From Eutreptiella sp. 'Long Island Sound 2002' (Eukaryota > Euglenozoa > Euglenophyceae > Eutreptiales > Eutreptiaceae): a stretch of DNA of 64,000 nt. The notes beneath the pieces are model-generated. The model saw only the letters and a program-made list of their open reading frames with translations. It ran no database searches and was not told where the DNA came from. Made by a program: the position numbers and the translations under genes. Within the stretch, counting starts at the first letter, position 1. Every line of letters begins with the position of its first letter. The DNA lies in the NCBI GenBank assembly GCA_964036045.1, contig OZ038386.1, positions 14,047,433 through 14,111,432 of the forward strand. Reading direction: 5' to 3'. Of this stretch, positions 1 through 10,850 are shown in pieces.

Positions 1-2882
1 TGTGGTGTTGCGTGTACGGTGTCCTGGGCCTCCTGGCTCCTGTTCACCGGTGTGCACGCTCTGTGTGTGGTGGTGCGTGTACGGTGTCCTGGGCCTCCTG
101 GCTCCTGTTCACTGGTGTGCACGCTCTGTGTGTGGTGTTGCGTGTACGGTGTCCTGGGCCTCCTGGCTCCTGTTCACCGGTGTGCACGCTCTGTGTGTGG
201 TGTTGCGTGTACGGCGTCCTGGGCCTTCTGGCTCCTGTTCACCGGTGTGCACGCTCTGTGCGTGGTGTTGCGTGTACGGTGTCCTGGGCCTCCTGGCTCC
301 TGTTCACCGGTGTGCACGCTCTGTGTGTGGTGTTGCGTGTGTGGTGTCCTGGGCCTCCTGGCTCCTGTTCACCGGTGTGCACGCTCTGTGCGTGGTGTTG
401 CGTGTACGGCGTCTTGGGGCTTCTGGCTCCTGTTCACTGGTGTGCACGCTCTGTGTGTGGTGTTGCGTGTACGGCGTCCTGGGCCTCCTGGCTCCTGTTC
501 ACCTGTGTGCACGCTCTGTGTGAAGTGTCGCGTGTACGGTGTCCTGGGCCTCCTGGCTCCTGTTCACCGGTGTGCACGCTCAGTGTGTGGTGCTGCGTGT
601 ACGGCGTCCCGGGCCTCCTGGCTCCTGTTCACCAGTGTGCATGCCCTGTGTGTGGTGTTGTGTGCACGGTGCCCCGGTCCTCCTGGCTCCTGTTCACCGG
701 TGTGCACGCTCTGTGTGTGGTGTTGCGTGTACGGCGTCCTGGGCCTCCTGGCTCCTGTTCACCGATGTGCACCCTCTGTGTGTGGTGTTGCGTGTACGGC
801 GTCCTGGGCCTCCTGGCTCCTGTTCACCGGTGTGCACGCTCTGTGTGTGGTGTTGCGTGTACGGTGTTCTGTGCCTCCTGGCTCCTGTTCACCGGTGTGC
901 ACGCTCTGTGTGTGGTGGTGCGTGTACGGTGTCCTGGGCCTCCTGGCTCCTGTTCACCGGTGTGCACGCTCTGTGTGTGGTGTTGCGTGTACGGTGTCCT
1001 GGGCCTCCTGGCTCCTGTTCACCGGTGTGCACGCTCTGTGTGTGGTGTTGCGTGTACGGCGCCCTGGGCCTCCTGGCTCCTTTTCACCGGTGTGCACGCT
1101 CTGTGTGTGGTGTTGCGTGTACGGTGTCCTGGGCCTCCTGGCTCCTGTTCACCGTTGTGAACGCTCTATGTGTGGTGTTGCGTGTGCGGTGTCCTGGGCC
1201 CCTTGGCTCCTGTTCACCGGTGTGCACGCTCTGTGCGTGGTGTTGTGTGTACGGTGTCCTGGGCCTCCTGGCTCCTGTTCACCGGTGTGCACGCTCTGTG
1301 TGTGCTGTTGCGTGTACGGCGTCCTGGGCCTCCTGGCTCCTGTTCACCGGTGTGCATGCTCTGTGTGTGGTGTCGCGTGTACGGTGTCCTAGGCCTCCTG
1401 GCTCCTGTTCACCGGTGTGCACGCTCTCTGTGTGGTGTTGCGTGTACGGCGTCCCGGGCCTCCTGGTTCTGTTCACCGGTGTGCACGCTCTGTGTGCGGT
1501 GTTGTGTGCACGGTGCCCCGGTCCTCCTGGCTCCTGTTCACCGGTGTGCACGCTCTGTGTGTGGTGTTGCGTGTACGGCGCCCTGGGCCTCCTGGCTCCT
1601 GTTCACCGGTGTGCACGCTCTGTGTGTGGTGTTGCGTGTACGGCGTCCTGGGCCTCCTGGCTCCTGTTCACCGGTGTGCACGCTCTGTGTGTGCTGTTGC
1701 GTGTACGGTGTCCTTGGCCTCCTGGCTCCTGTTCACCGGTGTGCACGCTCTGTTTGTGGTGTTGCGTGTACGGTGTCCTGGGCCTCCTGGCTCCTGTGCA
1801 CCGGTGTGCACGCTCTTTGTGTGGTGTTGCGTGTACGGTGTCCTGGCTCTCCTGGCTCCTGTTCACCGGTGTGCACGCTCTTTGTGTGGTGGTGCGTGTA
1901 CGGTGTCCTGGGCCTCCTGGCTCCTGTTCACCGGTGTGCACGCTCTGTGTGTGCTGTTGCGTGTACGGCGTCCTGGGCCTCCTGGTTCCTGTTCACCGGT
2001 GTGCACGCTCTGTCCGTGGTGTTGCGTGTACGGTGTCCTGGGCCTCCTGGCTCCTGTTCACCGGTGTGCACGCTCTGTGTGTGGTGTTGCGTGTGCGGTG
2101 TCCTGGGCCTCCTGGCTCCTGTTCACTGGTGTGCACGCTCTGTGCATGGTGTTGCGTGTACGGCGTTCTGGGCCTCCTGGCTCCTGTTCACCGGTGTGCA
2201 CGCTCTGTGTGTGGTGTTGCGTGTACGGTGTCCTGGGCCTCCTGGCTCCTGTTCACCGGTGTGCACGCTCTGTGCGTGGTGTTGCGTGTACGGCGTCCTG
2301 GGCCTCCTGACTCCTGTTCACCGGTGTGCACGCTCTGTGTGTGGTGTTGCGTGTACGGTGTCCTGGGCCTCCTGGCTCCTGTTCACCGGTGTGCACGCTC
2401 TGTGTGTGGTGTCGCGTGTACGGTGTCCTGGGCCTCCTGGCTCCTGTTCACCGGTGTGCACGCTCTGTGTGTGCTGTTGCGTGTACGGCGTCCTGGGCCT
2501 CCTGGTTCCTGTTCACCGGTGTGCACGCTCTGTCCGTGGTGTTGCGTGTACGGTGTCCTGGGCCTCCTGACTCCTGTTCACCGGTGTGCACGCTCTGTGT
2601 GTGGTGTTGCGTGTCGGGCGTCCTGGGCCTCCTGGCTCCTGTTCACCGGTGTGCACGCTCTGTGCGTGGTGTTGCGTGTACGGTGTCCTGGGCCTCCTGA
2701 CTCCTGTTCACCGGTGTGCACGCTCTGTGTGTGGTGTTGCGTGTCGGGCGTCCTGGGCCTCCTGGCTCCTGTTCACCGGTGTGAACGCTCTGTGTGTGGT
2801 GTTGCGTGTACGGTGTCCTGGGCCTCCTGGCTCCTGTTCACCGGTGTGCACGCTCTGTGTGTGGTGGTGCGTGTACGGTGTC
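1..2882. repeat. 65-bp satellite array, left segment
   Basis: About 44 tandem monomers of 65 bp fill this interval, and the array runs off the left edge. Recognisable pieces of each monomer are GTGTACGG, CCTGGGCCTCCTGG, CTCCTGTTCACCGGTGTGCA (which holds the 8-bp palindrome CACCGGTG) and GCTCTGTGTGTGG. Monomers differ by scattered substitutions, for example TGGTGGTG for TGGTGTTG. The plus strand has only about three A per monomer, so stop codons are nearly absent in all three plus frames. Because 65 is not a multiple of three, a 195-bp/65-residue protein period appears in every frame. I read this as satellite DNA, not a gene. Confidence 0.95.
91..2882. repeat. higher-order satellite repeat, copy 1 (about 43 monomers)
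   Basis: The monomer variants from position 91 recur in the same order from 6,221. Examples are the CAGTGTGTGGTGCTG variant near 582 and 6,712, the GAACGCTCTATG variant near 1,159 and 7,220, and the CTGTCCGTGG variant near 2,530 and 8,591. The offset is 6,130 at first and falls to 6,061 after the second copy loses one monomer and 4 bp. Without the 3.34 kb insertion, copy 1 is 2,792 bp, close to 43 x 65. The unit just before 91 matches the last unit before 2,883, which supports a tandem higher-order repeat. Confidence 0.8.
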
Positions 2883-3388
2883 ATTTCAAGACCTCAGAGT
2901 CTTGTTTCGGCCAGTACTCAGAATTTTCAAACCTCTCATTTTGAATCTCCTGCAGTCCCATTTTGAAAACCTTGAAACGACGCCCTTCTTGTAATTGCCG
3001 CACGCAATAAATCAAATGAGTTGATCAATCTTGACTTGGTGATACGGAGTGATTCAACAGATAAGCCGTTTCATGGCCTAAACAATAATGGACGCTCAGC
3101 ATAATACATACACAGTAAACATGCTAAAATCCTACAAAATCAGATCTTTTTATAATAAAAATCAGTGCTTCTCAGAAAGAAAACAATGCACAAATCAGTG
3201 CGCACGCGTGCCCTGCAGTGCCCAAATAGCGGCATCTGCGACGCACCACAGCAAATAACTTATATGGGGCTATGTCATGCACAACAAACAAAAATTAGAC
3301 ATAATTGCTGTAATCCTGACCCTGCCAAATGCAGAGGTCCACAGAAGAAACCAACCTTGTTCTGTCCTGTCCTGAGCTTCCCTTTACA
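2883..3388 (-). repeat. element F 3' LTR
   Basis: This is the downstream copy on the minus strand. It abuts satellite on its left and the purine tract on its right. It matches 5,713-6,218 at an offset of 2,830 bp with two substitutions seen (near 3,179 and 3,260). Confidence 0.65.
3146..3154 (-). promoter_or_regulatory. TATA-like box in F 3' LTR
   Basis: TATAAAAAG on the minus strand. It is identical to the box at 5,976-5,984 in the other LTR. Confidence 0.4.
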
Positions 3389-3401
3389 CTCCCCCCCCAA
3401 G
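3389..3401 (-). promoter_or_regulatory. polypurine tract of element F
   Basis: Read on the minus strand this is CTTGGGGGGGGAG, immediately followed by the LTR start TGTAAAGGG. The placement matches the plus-strand priming site of LTR retroelements. It parallels the G-rich tract just before the 3' LTR of element B. Confidence 0.6.
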
Positions 3402-4253
3402 CCCACACATACCCTGATGTGTGGCTGAGACCCCAAAACAAAAGGGTGCGAAGGGTTTTACCATAGGGCTGGGAAAAGCTCAGACAGAGCTGGGTGGGTG
3501 TAAAACGCAAGCACCCAAAAGGCTGCCTTGCATGTTTACACTCCCCCCCCAGGCTCAGCACTCCCCAAATGAGTTGCTGACCCGAGAAAAAAAAATAGCA
3601 AAACATGCAGGCCTTTACCTACAATACAATACAGATATTATTGTCTGTGATCTGGCTATTTCTACTCATTCCAGGTAAAAACAGCTACTATCTATGTGCA
3701 GATCATGCTAGTGGAATACCACTGGTACCACAGATAGCTTTACCCTCCTGAAAGGGATTTCTGTCACAAAACAGTGCCCTAGGGAAGTGGTGAAGTGGTG
3801 TTTCAACCTATACCCACTCAAACTCCTCAAAGGGTGTAAAAACCTGATAAGTGCTCATGGCACACAACCTGAAGTGCTCATGGCACAGATAAAATTTAGT
3901 ATAAAAATACTGAAAGAAAACCCCTGCTTTTTCCAACAAAAGCAGAAAAACAAACGGGAAAACCACTCTGCTTTTTCTCCAAGACAGAAGCAGCTGAAAA
4001 AGAAAAAAAGACACACTGCTCACAAGCAGGCAGGTGCAAAGCAAAACAGAATTGCAAAATTGAGTAGACCAGAGTTCACTCAAAGTGTAAAGCAGGGTGT
4101 ATCCCACCACTGCTCATTGCAGATCCAAAATAGTATCTACAACGAAAAAGAAGGCAAAGGCATATGTCAGTGCCTGCACACAAGGCGCTTGGCGCCACTT
4201 GTAGGCCAAAAAAAGGCTTCGTTGACAAAGTCAACTTTTGGATGCATTGTAAT
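3402..4253. other. element F interior without a recognisable gene
   Basis: AT-rich DNA with short C and A runs, lying downstream of the element's open frame on the minus strand. It is probably 3' untranslated sequence. I see no domain in either strand. Confidence 0.4.
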
Positions 4254-4628
4254 TTACATCACATTCTGCCATCTGTGGCAGATATATACCACAAGGCGCT
4301 CACAGCGCCAAAAGCTGACAAAGAAAGCGCTGCAAGCGCTCGCGTTAAGATCTACTCTCAAACCAAATCCTTGTTTTGATTTTCGTATGCTTGTTGATGT
4401 CGAAATTGAGTTGGTGATGGTCTCCATTTGTTTGTCTACATTGCTTGCGCATTCCACAAGTCTGTCGTATGATTGCTTCAACGAAGTATGAAACCCCATG
4501 AGGTCTTGGTGAAGTTTCCGAACTTGTCGATCATTTTGTTGATGGTTATGATCCACTATTTTCCGGAGGCCTCTCCCTTCGTTGAGCACACCACAGGCAT
4601 TGCGCTTCATCCAGCGCGCCAACGGCAA
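4254..4628 (-). pseudogene. element F distal open frame, possible coiled coil
   Basis: A 124-codon minus-strand frame lies downstream of the main F frame and out of frame with it. The central part (LRKIVDHNHQQNDRQVRKLH, then a stretch with regular hydrophobic spacing) looks like a helical or coiled-coil segment. The C-terminal third looks non-coding. It may be the displaced end of the same protein after a frameshift, or an exon. I do not recognise the family. Confidence 0.3.
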
Positions 4629-4654
4629 AAGCAGCGCGCTTTAAAGAGCACTGC

Positions 4655-5845
4655 TCAGTCCAAGAAGGGATTCCCTTGGTTCTCCTTGGAGTTCACCACA
4701 GACTGCCCCCACATGTCTCGCGTAGGGCACTCGGTCTTTTTCTCGCTTGTACCTCGGCGTGCGCGACCTTGGATTGAGTTTAATACCTCAAAGAACTTGG
4801 CTATAGCGCGGCGACGCTGCACAGCTCGTCCTGCTCGCTGTCCCCTTTGTTTGGGCCTCGCGACGTTCGACGACTCATTTGTGGAGCTCCTTCGCTGCTG
4901 AACTCCACCAGGATCTCCCGAAGTTACTGTCCACGCGTCAAAATCATCCAAATTTGCTTGTAACTCGTCCGTTCGGCACTCAGTCACTTGGGATTAGTTC
5001 TGCCGGCGCTTCGTCACACTTGAAACGGGTCTTGGTTCTTGCTTCTCGACGAACTTGTTCCATTTGTTCGTTCTGACGGACACAGAGGGCGAACAGTTAC
5101 CCAACAGTTCCACAACTCGTCGGAGGTCACTTAAGGATCGCTTCAAGGAATTCTCCAACGAGGTCTCCAACTTCGCCAACACACCTGAGTACTCAGACGC
5201 TTTGTTCTTGTTCGGCGGCGCATTCGATTTTGCGGTGTTCTTCTTTGGCGTTGCCTTGCTGGAATCCGCCAGCTCCTTCAATGAGCGCTTCCCTGGCTCC
5301 TTCAGTTCGTTCGGCGGCGTACTTGTCTGCCCCGAATTCAACGAAGGCTGGAACAACCGGCAATAGAGCTTTTGAAAAACGTGGCCAAAGTTCGCGTACC
5401 TCTTCGCGCAGATGACTTGTTGCTCATACCTGAGACTTTGCCTTATTCGTTCTTCCTGTGCGACGAGTCGTTGCACTGCTGTGATGGCGGCGGCTTCAGC
5501 ACATCGTGGCACTTCTGTTACTCCACTTGAAAGGCGCTTCGGCGGCCGTGTTGTCCTGGGCGGGGCTGGCGCTGGTCTGGACGGCGCCTTGATGGTGTCT
5601 TGATTGACGGCTCGGCCGGGCCGTAGACTCCTGTGATTGCACTCCTCACTCTTATTGATCTCATCTGCAGCTACAGGCAAAGGCAAAGAAACGTCGTAAA
5701 TATCTGTTGAATATTTCAAGACCTCAGAGTCTTGTTTCGGCCAGTACTCAGAATTTTCAAACCTCTCATTTTGAATCTCCTGCAGTCCCATTTTGAAAAC
5801 CTTGAAACGACGCCCTTCTTGTAATTGCCGCACGCAATAAATCAA
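4655..5845 (-). pseudogene. element F main open frame, gag-like position, one in-frame stop
   Basis: The frame opens at an ATG inside the 5' LTR (5,845) and runs about 397 codons to 4,655, broken only by one TAA at 4,994-4,996. The N-terminal part holds a Pro/Arg-rich segment (residues about 85-110). It is followed by a helical stretch with many charged residues (RLVAQEERIRQSLRYEQQV), a Lys/Pro/Asn-rich linker, and a second helical segment (LAKLETSLENSLKRSLSDL). No zinc knuckle, protease or RT is visible. Its place directly downstream of the LTR promoter suggests a gag-like protein, which is inference only. The stop may be decay, since reading resumes with similar composition. Confidence 0.4.
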
Positions 5846-6218
5846 ATGAGTTGATCAATCTTGACTTGGTGATACGGAGTGATTCAACAGATAAGCCGTT
5901 TCATGGCCTAAACAATAATGGACGCTCAGCATAATACATACACAGTAAACATGCTAAAATCCTACAAAATCAGATCTTTTTATAATAAAAATCAGTGCTT
6001 CTCAGAAAAAAAACAATGCACAAATCAGTGCGCACGCGTGCCCTGCAGTGCCCAAATAGCGGCATCTGCGACGCACCACAGCAAATAACCTATATGGGGC
6101 TATGTCATGCACAACAAACAAAAATTAGACATAATTGCTGTAATCCTGACCCTGCCAAATGCAGAGGTCCACAGAAGAAACCAACCTTGTTCTGTCCTGT
6201 CCTGAGCTTCCCTTTACA
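5713..6218 (-). repeat. element F 5' LTR
   Basis: This is the upstream copy on the minus strand. It contains the TATA-like box and, about 130 bp further on, the ATG of the internal open frame, so the first roughly 44 codons of that frame are LTR-encoded. It abuts satellite at 6,219. Confidence 0.65.
5976..5984 (-). promoter_or_regulatory. TATA-like box in F 5' LTR
   Basis: TATAAAAAG on the minus strand, about 130 bp upstream of the ATG at 5,845. This is a reasonable core promoter position. Confidence 0.4.
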
Positions 6219-6220
6219 CT

Positions 6221-8943
6221 GGGCCTCCTGGCTCCTGTTCACTGGTGTGCACGCTCTGTGTGTGGTGTTGCGTGTACGGTGTCCTGGGCCTCCTGGCTCC
6301 TGTTCACCGGTGTGCACGCTCTGTGTGTGGTGTTGCGTGTACGGCGTCCTGGGCCTTCTGGCTCCTGTTCACCGGTGTGCACGCTCTGTGCGTGGTGTTG
6401 CGTGTACGGTGTCCTGGGCCTCCTGGCTCCTGTTCACCGCTGTGCACGCTCTGTGTGTGGTGTTGCGTGTGTGGTGTCCTGGGCCTCCTGGCTCCTGTTC
6501 ACCGGTGTGCACGCTCTGTGCGTGGTGTTGCGTGTACGGCGTCCTGGGGCTTCTGGCTCCTGTTCACCGGTGTGCACGCTCTGTGTGTGGTGTTGCGTGT
6601 ACGGCGTCCCCGGCCTCCTGGCTCCTGTTCACCTGTGTGCACGCTCTGTGTGAAGTGTCGCGTGTACGGTGTCCTGGGCCTCCTGGCTCCTGTTCACCGG
6701 TGTGCACGCTCAGTGTGTGGTGCTGCGTGTACGGCGTCCCGGGCCTCCTGGCTCCTGTTCACCAGTGTGCACGCTCTGTGTGCGGTGTTGTGTGCACGGT
6801 GCCCCGGTCCTCCTGGCTCGTGTTCACCGGTGTGCACGCTCTGTGTGTGGTGTTGCGTGTACGGCGTCCTGGGCCTCCTGGCTCCTGTTCACCGGTGTGC
6901 ACGCTCTGTGTGTGGTGTTGCGTGTACGGTGTTCTGGGCCTCCTGGCTCCTGTTCACCGCCGTGCAGGCTCTGTGTGTGGTGTTGCGTGTACGGTGTCCT
7001 GGGCCTCCTGGCTCCTGTTCACCGGTGTGCACGCTCTGTGTGTGGTGTTGCGTGTACGGTGTCCTGGGCCTCCTGGCTCCTGTTCACCGGTGTGCACGCT
7101 CTGTGTGTGGTGTTGCGTGTACGGCGCCCTGGGCCTCCTGGCTCCTTTTCACCGGTGGGCTCTGTGTGTGGTGTTGCGTGTACGGTGTCCTGGGCCTCCT
7201 GGCTCCTGTTCACCGGTGTGAACGCTCTATGTGTGGTGTTGCGTGTGCGGTGTCCTGGGCCCCTTGGCTCCTGTTCACCGGTGTGCACGCTCTGTGCGTG
7301 GTGTTGTGTGTACGGTGTCCTGGGCCTCCTGGCTCCTGTTCACCGGTGTGCACGCTCTGTGTGTGCTGTTGCGTGTACGGTGTCCTAGGCCTCCTGGCTC
7401 CTGTTCACCGGTGTGCACGCTCTCTGTGTGGTGTTGCGTGTACGGCGTCCCGGGCCTCCTGGTTCTGTTCACCGGTGTGCACGCTCTGTGTGCGGTGTTG
7501 TGTGCACGGTGCCCCGGTCCTCCTGGCTCCTGTTCACCGGTGTGCACGCTCTGTGTGTGGTGTTGCGTGTACGGCGTCCTGGGCCTCCTGGCTCCTGTTC
7601 ACCGGTGTGCACGCTCTGTGTGTGGTGTTGCGTGTACGGCGTCCTGGGCCTCCTGGCTCCTGTTCACCGGTGTGCACGCTCTGTGTGTGCTGTTGCGTGT
7701 ACGGTGTCCTTGGCCTCCTGGCTCCTGTTCACCGGTGTGCACGCTCTGTTTGTGGTGTTGCGTGTACGGTGTCCTGGGCCTCCTGGCTCCTGTGCACCGG
7801 TGTGCACGCTCTTTGTGTCGTGTTGCGTGTACGGTGTCCTGGCCCTCCTGGCTCCTGTTCACCGGTGTGCACGCTCTGTGTGTGGTGGTGCGTGTACGGT
7901 GTCCTGGGCCTCCTGGCTCCTGTTCACCGGTGTGCACGCTCTGTGTGTGCTGTTGCGTGTACGGCGTCCTGGGCCTCCTGGTTCCTGTTCACCGGTGTGC
8001 ACGCTCTGTCCGTGGTGTTGCGTGTACGGTGTCCTTGGCCTCCTGGCTCCTGTTCACCGGTGTGCACGCTCTGTGTGTGGTGTTGCGTGTGCGGTGTCCT
8101 GGGCCTCCTGGCTCCTGTTCACTGGTGTGCACGCTCTGTGCGTGGTGTTGCGTGTACGGCGTCCTGGGCCTCCTGGCTCCTGTTCACCGGTGTGCACGCT
8201 CTGTGTGTGGTGTTGCGTGTACGGTTTCCTGGGCCTCCTGGCTCCTGTTCACCGGTGTGCCCCCTCTGTGTGTGGTGTCGCGTGTACGGTGTCCTGGGCC
8301 TCCTGGCTCCTGTTCACCGGTGTGCACGCTCTGTGCGTGGTGTTGCGTGTACGGCGTCCTGGGCCTCCTGGCTCCTGTTCACCGGTGTGCACGCTCTGTG
8401 TGTGGTGTTGCGTGTACGGTGTCCTGGGCCTCCTGGCTCCTGTTCACCGGTGTGCACGCTCTGTGTGTGGTGTCGCGTGTACGGTGTCCTGGGCCTCCTG
8501 GCTCCTGTTCACCGGTGTGCACGCTCTGTGTGTGCTGTTGCGTGTACGGCGTCCTGGGCCTCCTGGTTCCTGTTCACCGGTGTGCACGCTCTGTCCGTGG
8601 TGTTGCGTGTACGGTGTCCTGGGCCTCCTGGCTCCTGGTCACCGGTGTGCACGCTCTGTGTGTGGTGTTGCTTGTGCGGTGTCCTGGGCCTCCTGGCTCC
8701 TGTTCACCGGTGTGCACGCTCTGTGCGTGGTGTTGCGTGTACGGCGTCCTGGGCCTCCTGGCTCCTGTTCACCGGTGTGCACGCTCTGTGTGCGGTGTTG
8801 TGTGCACGGTGCCTTGGTCCTCCTGGCTCCTGTTCACCAGTGTGCACGCTCTGTGCGTGGTGTTGAGTGTACGGCGTCCTGGGCTTCCTGGCTCCTGTTC
8901 ACCGGTGTGCACACTCTGTGTGTGGTGTTGCGTGTACGGTGTT
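6221..8943. repeat. higher-order satellite repeat, copy 2
   Basis: This shares monomer-variant order with 91-2,882. It has lost one monomer and carries a 4-bp deletion (near 7,155). Similarity weakens near its end. Confidence 0.7.
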
Positions 8944-10850
8944 CTGGGCCTCCTGGCTCCTGTTCACCGGTGTGCACGCTCTGTGTGTGGTGTTGCGTGT
9001 ACGGTGTCCTGGGCCTCCTGGCTCCTGTTCACCAGTGTGCACGCTGTGTGTGTGGTGTTGCGTGTACGGCGTCCTGGGCCTCCTGGCTCCTGTTCACCGG
9101 TGTGCACGCTCTGTGTGTGGTGGTGCGTGTACGGTGTCTTGGGCCTCTTGGCTCCTGTTCACCGGTGTGCACGCTCTGTGTGTGGTGTTGCGTGTACGGC
9201 GTCCTGGGCCTCCTGGCTCCTGTTCACCGGTGTGCACGCTCTGTGCGTGGTGTTGCGTGTATGGTGTCCTGGGCCTCCTGGCTCCTGTTCACCGGTGTGC
9301 ACGCTCTGCGTGTGCTGTTGCGTGGGCGGTGTCCTGGGCCTCCTGGCTCCTGTTCACTTGTGTGCACGCTCTGTGCGTGGTGTTGTGTATGCGGCGTCCT
9401 GGGCCTCCTCGCTCCTGTTCACCGGTGTGCACGCTCTGTGTTTGGTGTTGCGTGTACGGCGTCCTGGGCCTCCTGGCTCCTGTTCACCGGTGTGCACGCT
9501 CTGTGTGTGGTGTCGCGTGTACGGTGTCCTGGGCCTCCTGGCTCCTGTTCACCGGTGTGCACGCTCTCTGTGTGGTGTTGCGTGTACGGCGTCCTGGGCC
9601 TCCTGGCTCCTGTTCACCGGTGTACACGCTCTGTGTGTGGTGGTGCGTGTACGGTGTCCTGGGCCTCCGGGCTCCTGTTCACCGGTGTGCACGCTCTGTG
9701 TGTGGTGTTGCGTGTACGGCGTCCTGGGCCTCCTCGCTGCTGTTCACCGGTGTGCACGCTCTGTGCGTGGTGTTGCGTGTACGGTGTCCTGGGCCTCCTG
9801 GTTCCTGTTCACCGGTGTGCACGCTCTGTGTGTGGTGGTGCGTGTACGGTGTCCTGGGCCTCCTGGCTCCTGTTGACCGGTGTGCACGCTCTGTGCCTGG
9901 TGTTTGTGTGTACGGCGTCCAAGGCCTCCCGGCTCTGTTCACCGGTGTGCACGCTCTGTGCGTGGTGTTGCGTGTACGGCGTCCTGGGCTTCCTGGCTCC
10001 TGTTCACCGTTGTGCACGCTCTGTGTGTGGTGTTGTGTGTACGGCGTCCTGGGCCTCCTGGCTCCTGTTCACCGGCGTGCACGCTCTGTGTGTAGTGTCG
10101 CGTGTACGGTGTCCTGGGCCTCCTGCCTCCTGTTCACCGGTGTGCACGCTCTGTGTGTGGTGTTGCGTGTACGGCGTCCCGGGCCTCCTGGCTCTGTTCA
10201 CCGGTGTGCACGCTCTGTGTGCGGTGTTGTGTGCACGGTGCGCCGGTCCTCCTGGCTCCTGTTCACCGGTGTGCACGCTCTGTTTCTGGTGTTGCGTGTC
10301 CGGCGTCCTGGGCCTCCTGGCTCCTGTTCACCGGTGTGCACGCTCTGTGTGTGGTGGTGCCCTGTACGGTGTTCTGGGCCTCCTGGCTCCTGTTCACCAA
10401 TGTGCACGCTCTGTGCGTGGTGTTGCGTGTGCGGTGTCCTGGGCCTCCTGGCTCCTGTTCACCGGTGTGCAGGCTCTGTCTGTGGTGTTGCGTGTACGGT
10501 GTCCTGGGCCTCCTGGCTCCTGTTCACCGGTGTGCACGCTCTGTGTGTGGTGTTGCGTGTACGGCGTCCTGGGCCTCCTGGCTCCTGTTCACCGGTGTGA
10601 ACGCTCTGTGTGTGGTGGTGCGTGTACGGCGTCCTGGGCTTCCTGGCTCCTGTTCACCGATGTGCACGCTCTGTGTGTGGTGTTGCCTGTACGGCGTCCT
10701 GGGCCTCCTGGCTCCTGTTCATCGGTGTGCACGCTCTGTGTGTGGTGTTGCGTGTACGGTGTCCTGGGCCTCCTGGCTCCTGTTCACCAGTGCGCACGCT
10801 CTGTGTGTGGTGTTGTGTGTGCGGTGTCCTGGGCCTCCTGGCTCCTGTTC

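Larger units (their letters stand above)
2883..6218 (-). mobile_element. LTR element F (non-autonomous) inserted in the satellite
   Basis: Two 506-bp direct repeats (2,883-3,388 and 5,713-6,218) differ at only two positions I could see, and they flank a 2.3 kb interior. On the minus strand each begins TGTAAAGGG and carries a TATAAAAAG box. A polypurine tract (CTTGGGGGGGGAG) sits directly before the downstream copy, as expected for a 3' LTR. The interior holds a minus-strand open frame but no protease, RT or integrase, so the element is non-autonomous or internally deleted. No primer-binding site is clear after the 5' LTR, and the LTR 3' end lacks a canonical CA. There is no target duplication: satellite phase runs straight across. 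The alternative is a local segmental duplication, which would not explain the purine tract. Confidence 0.65.

Noticed and set aside
2883-6220. Simple segmental duplication as the only explanation for the 506-bp repeats
   Set aside because: A polypurine tract at the expected LTR boundary, TGTAA start and TATA box favour an LTR element, though the missing target duplication keeps some doubt.
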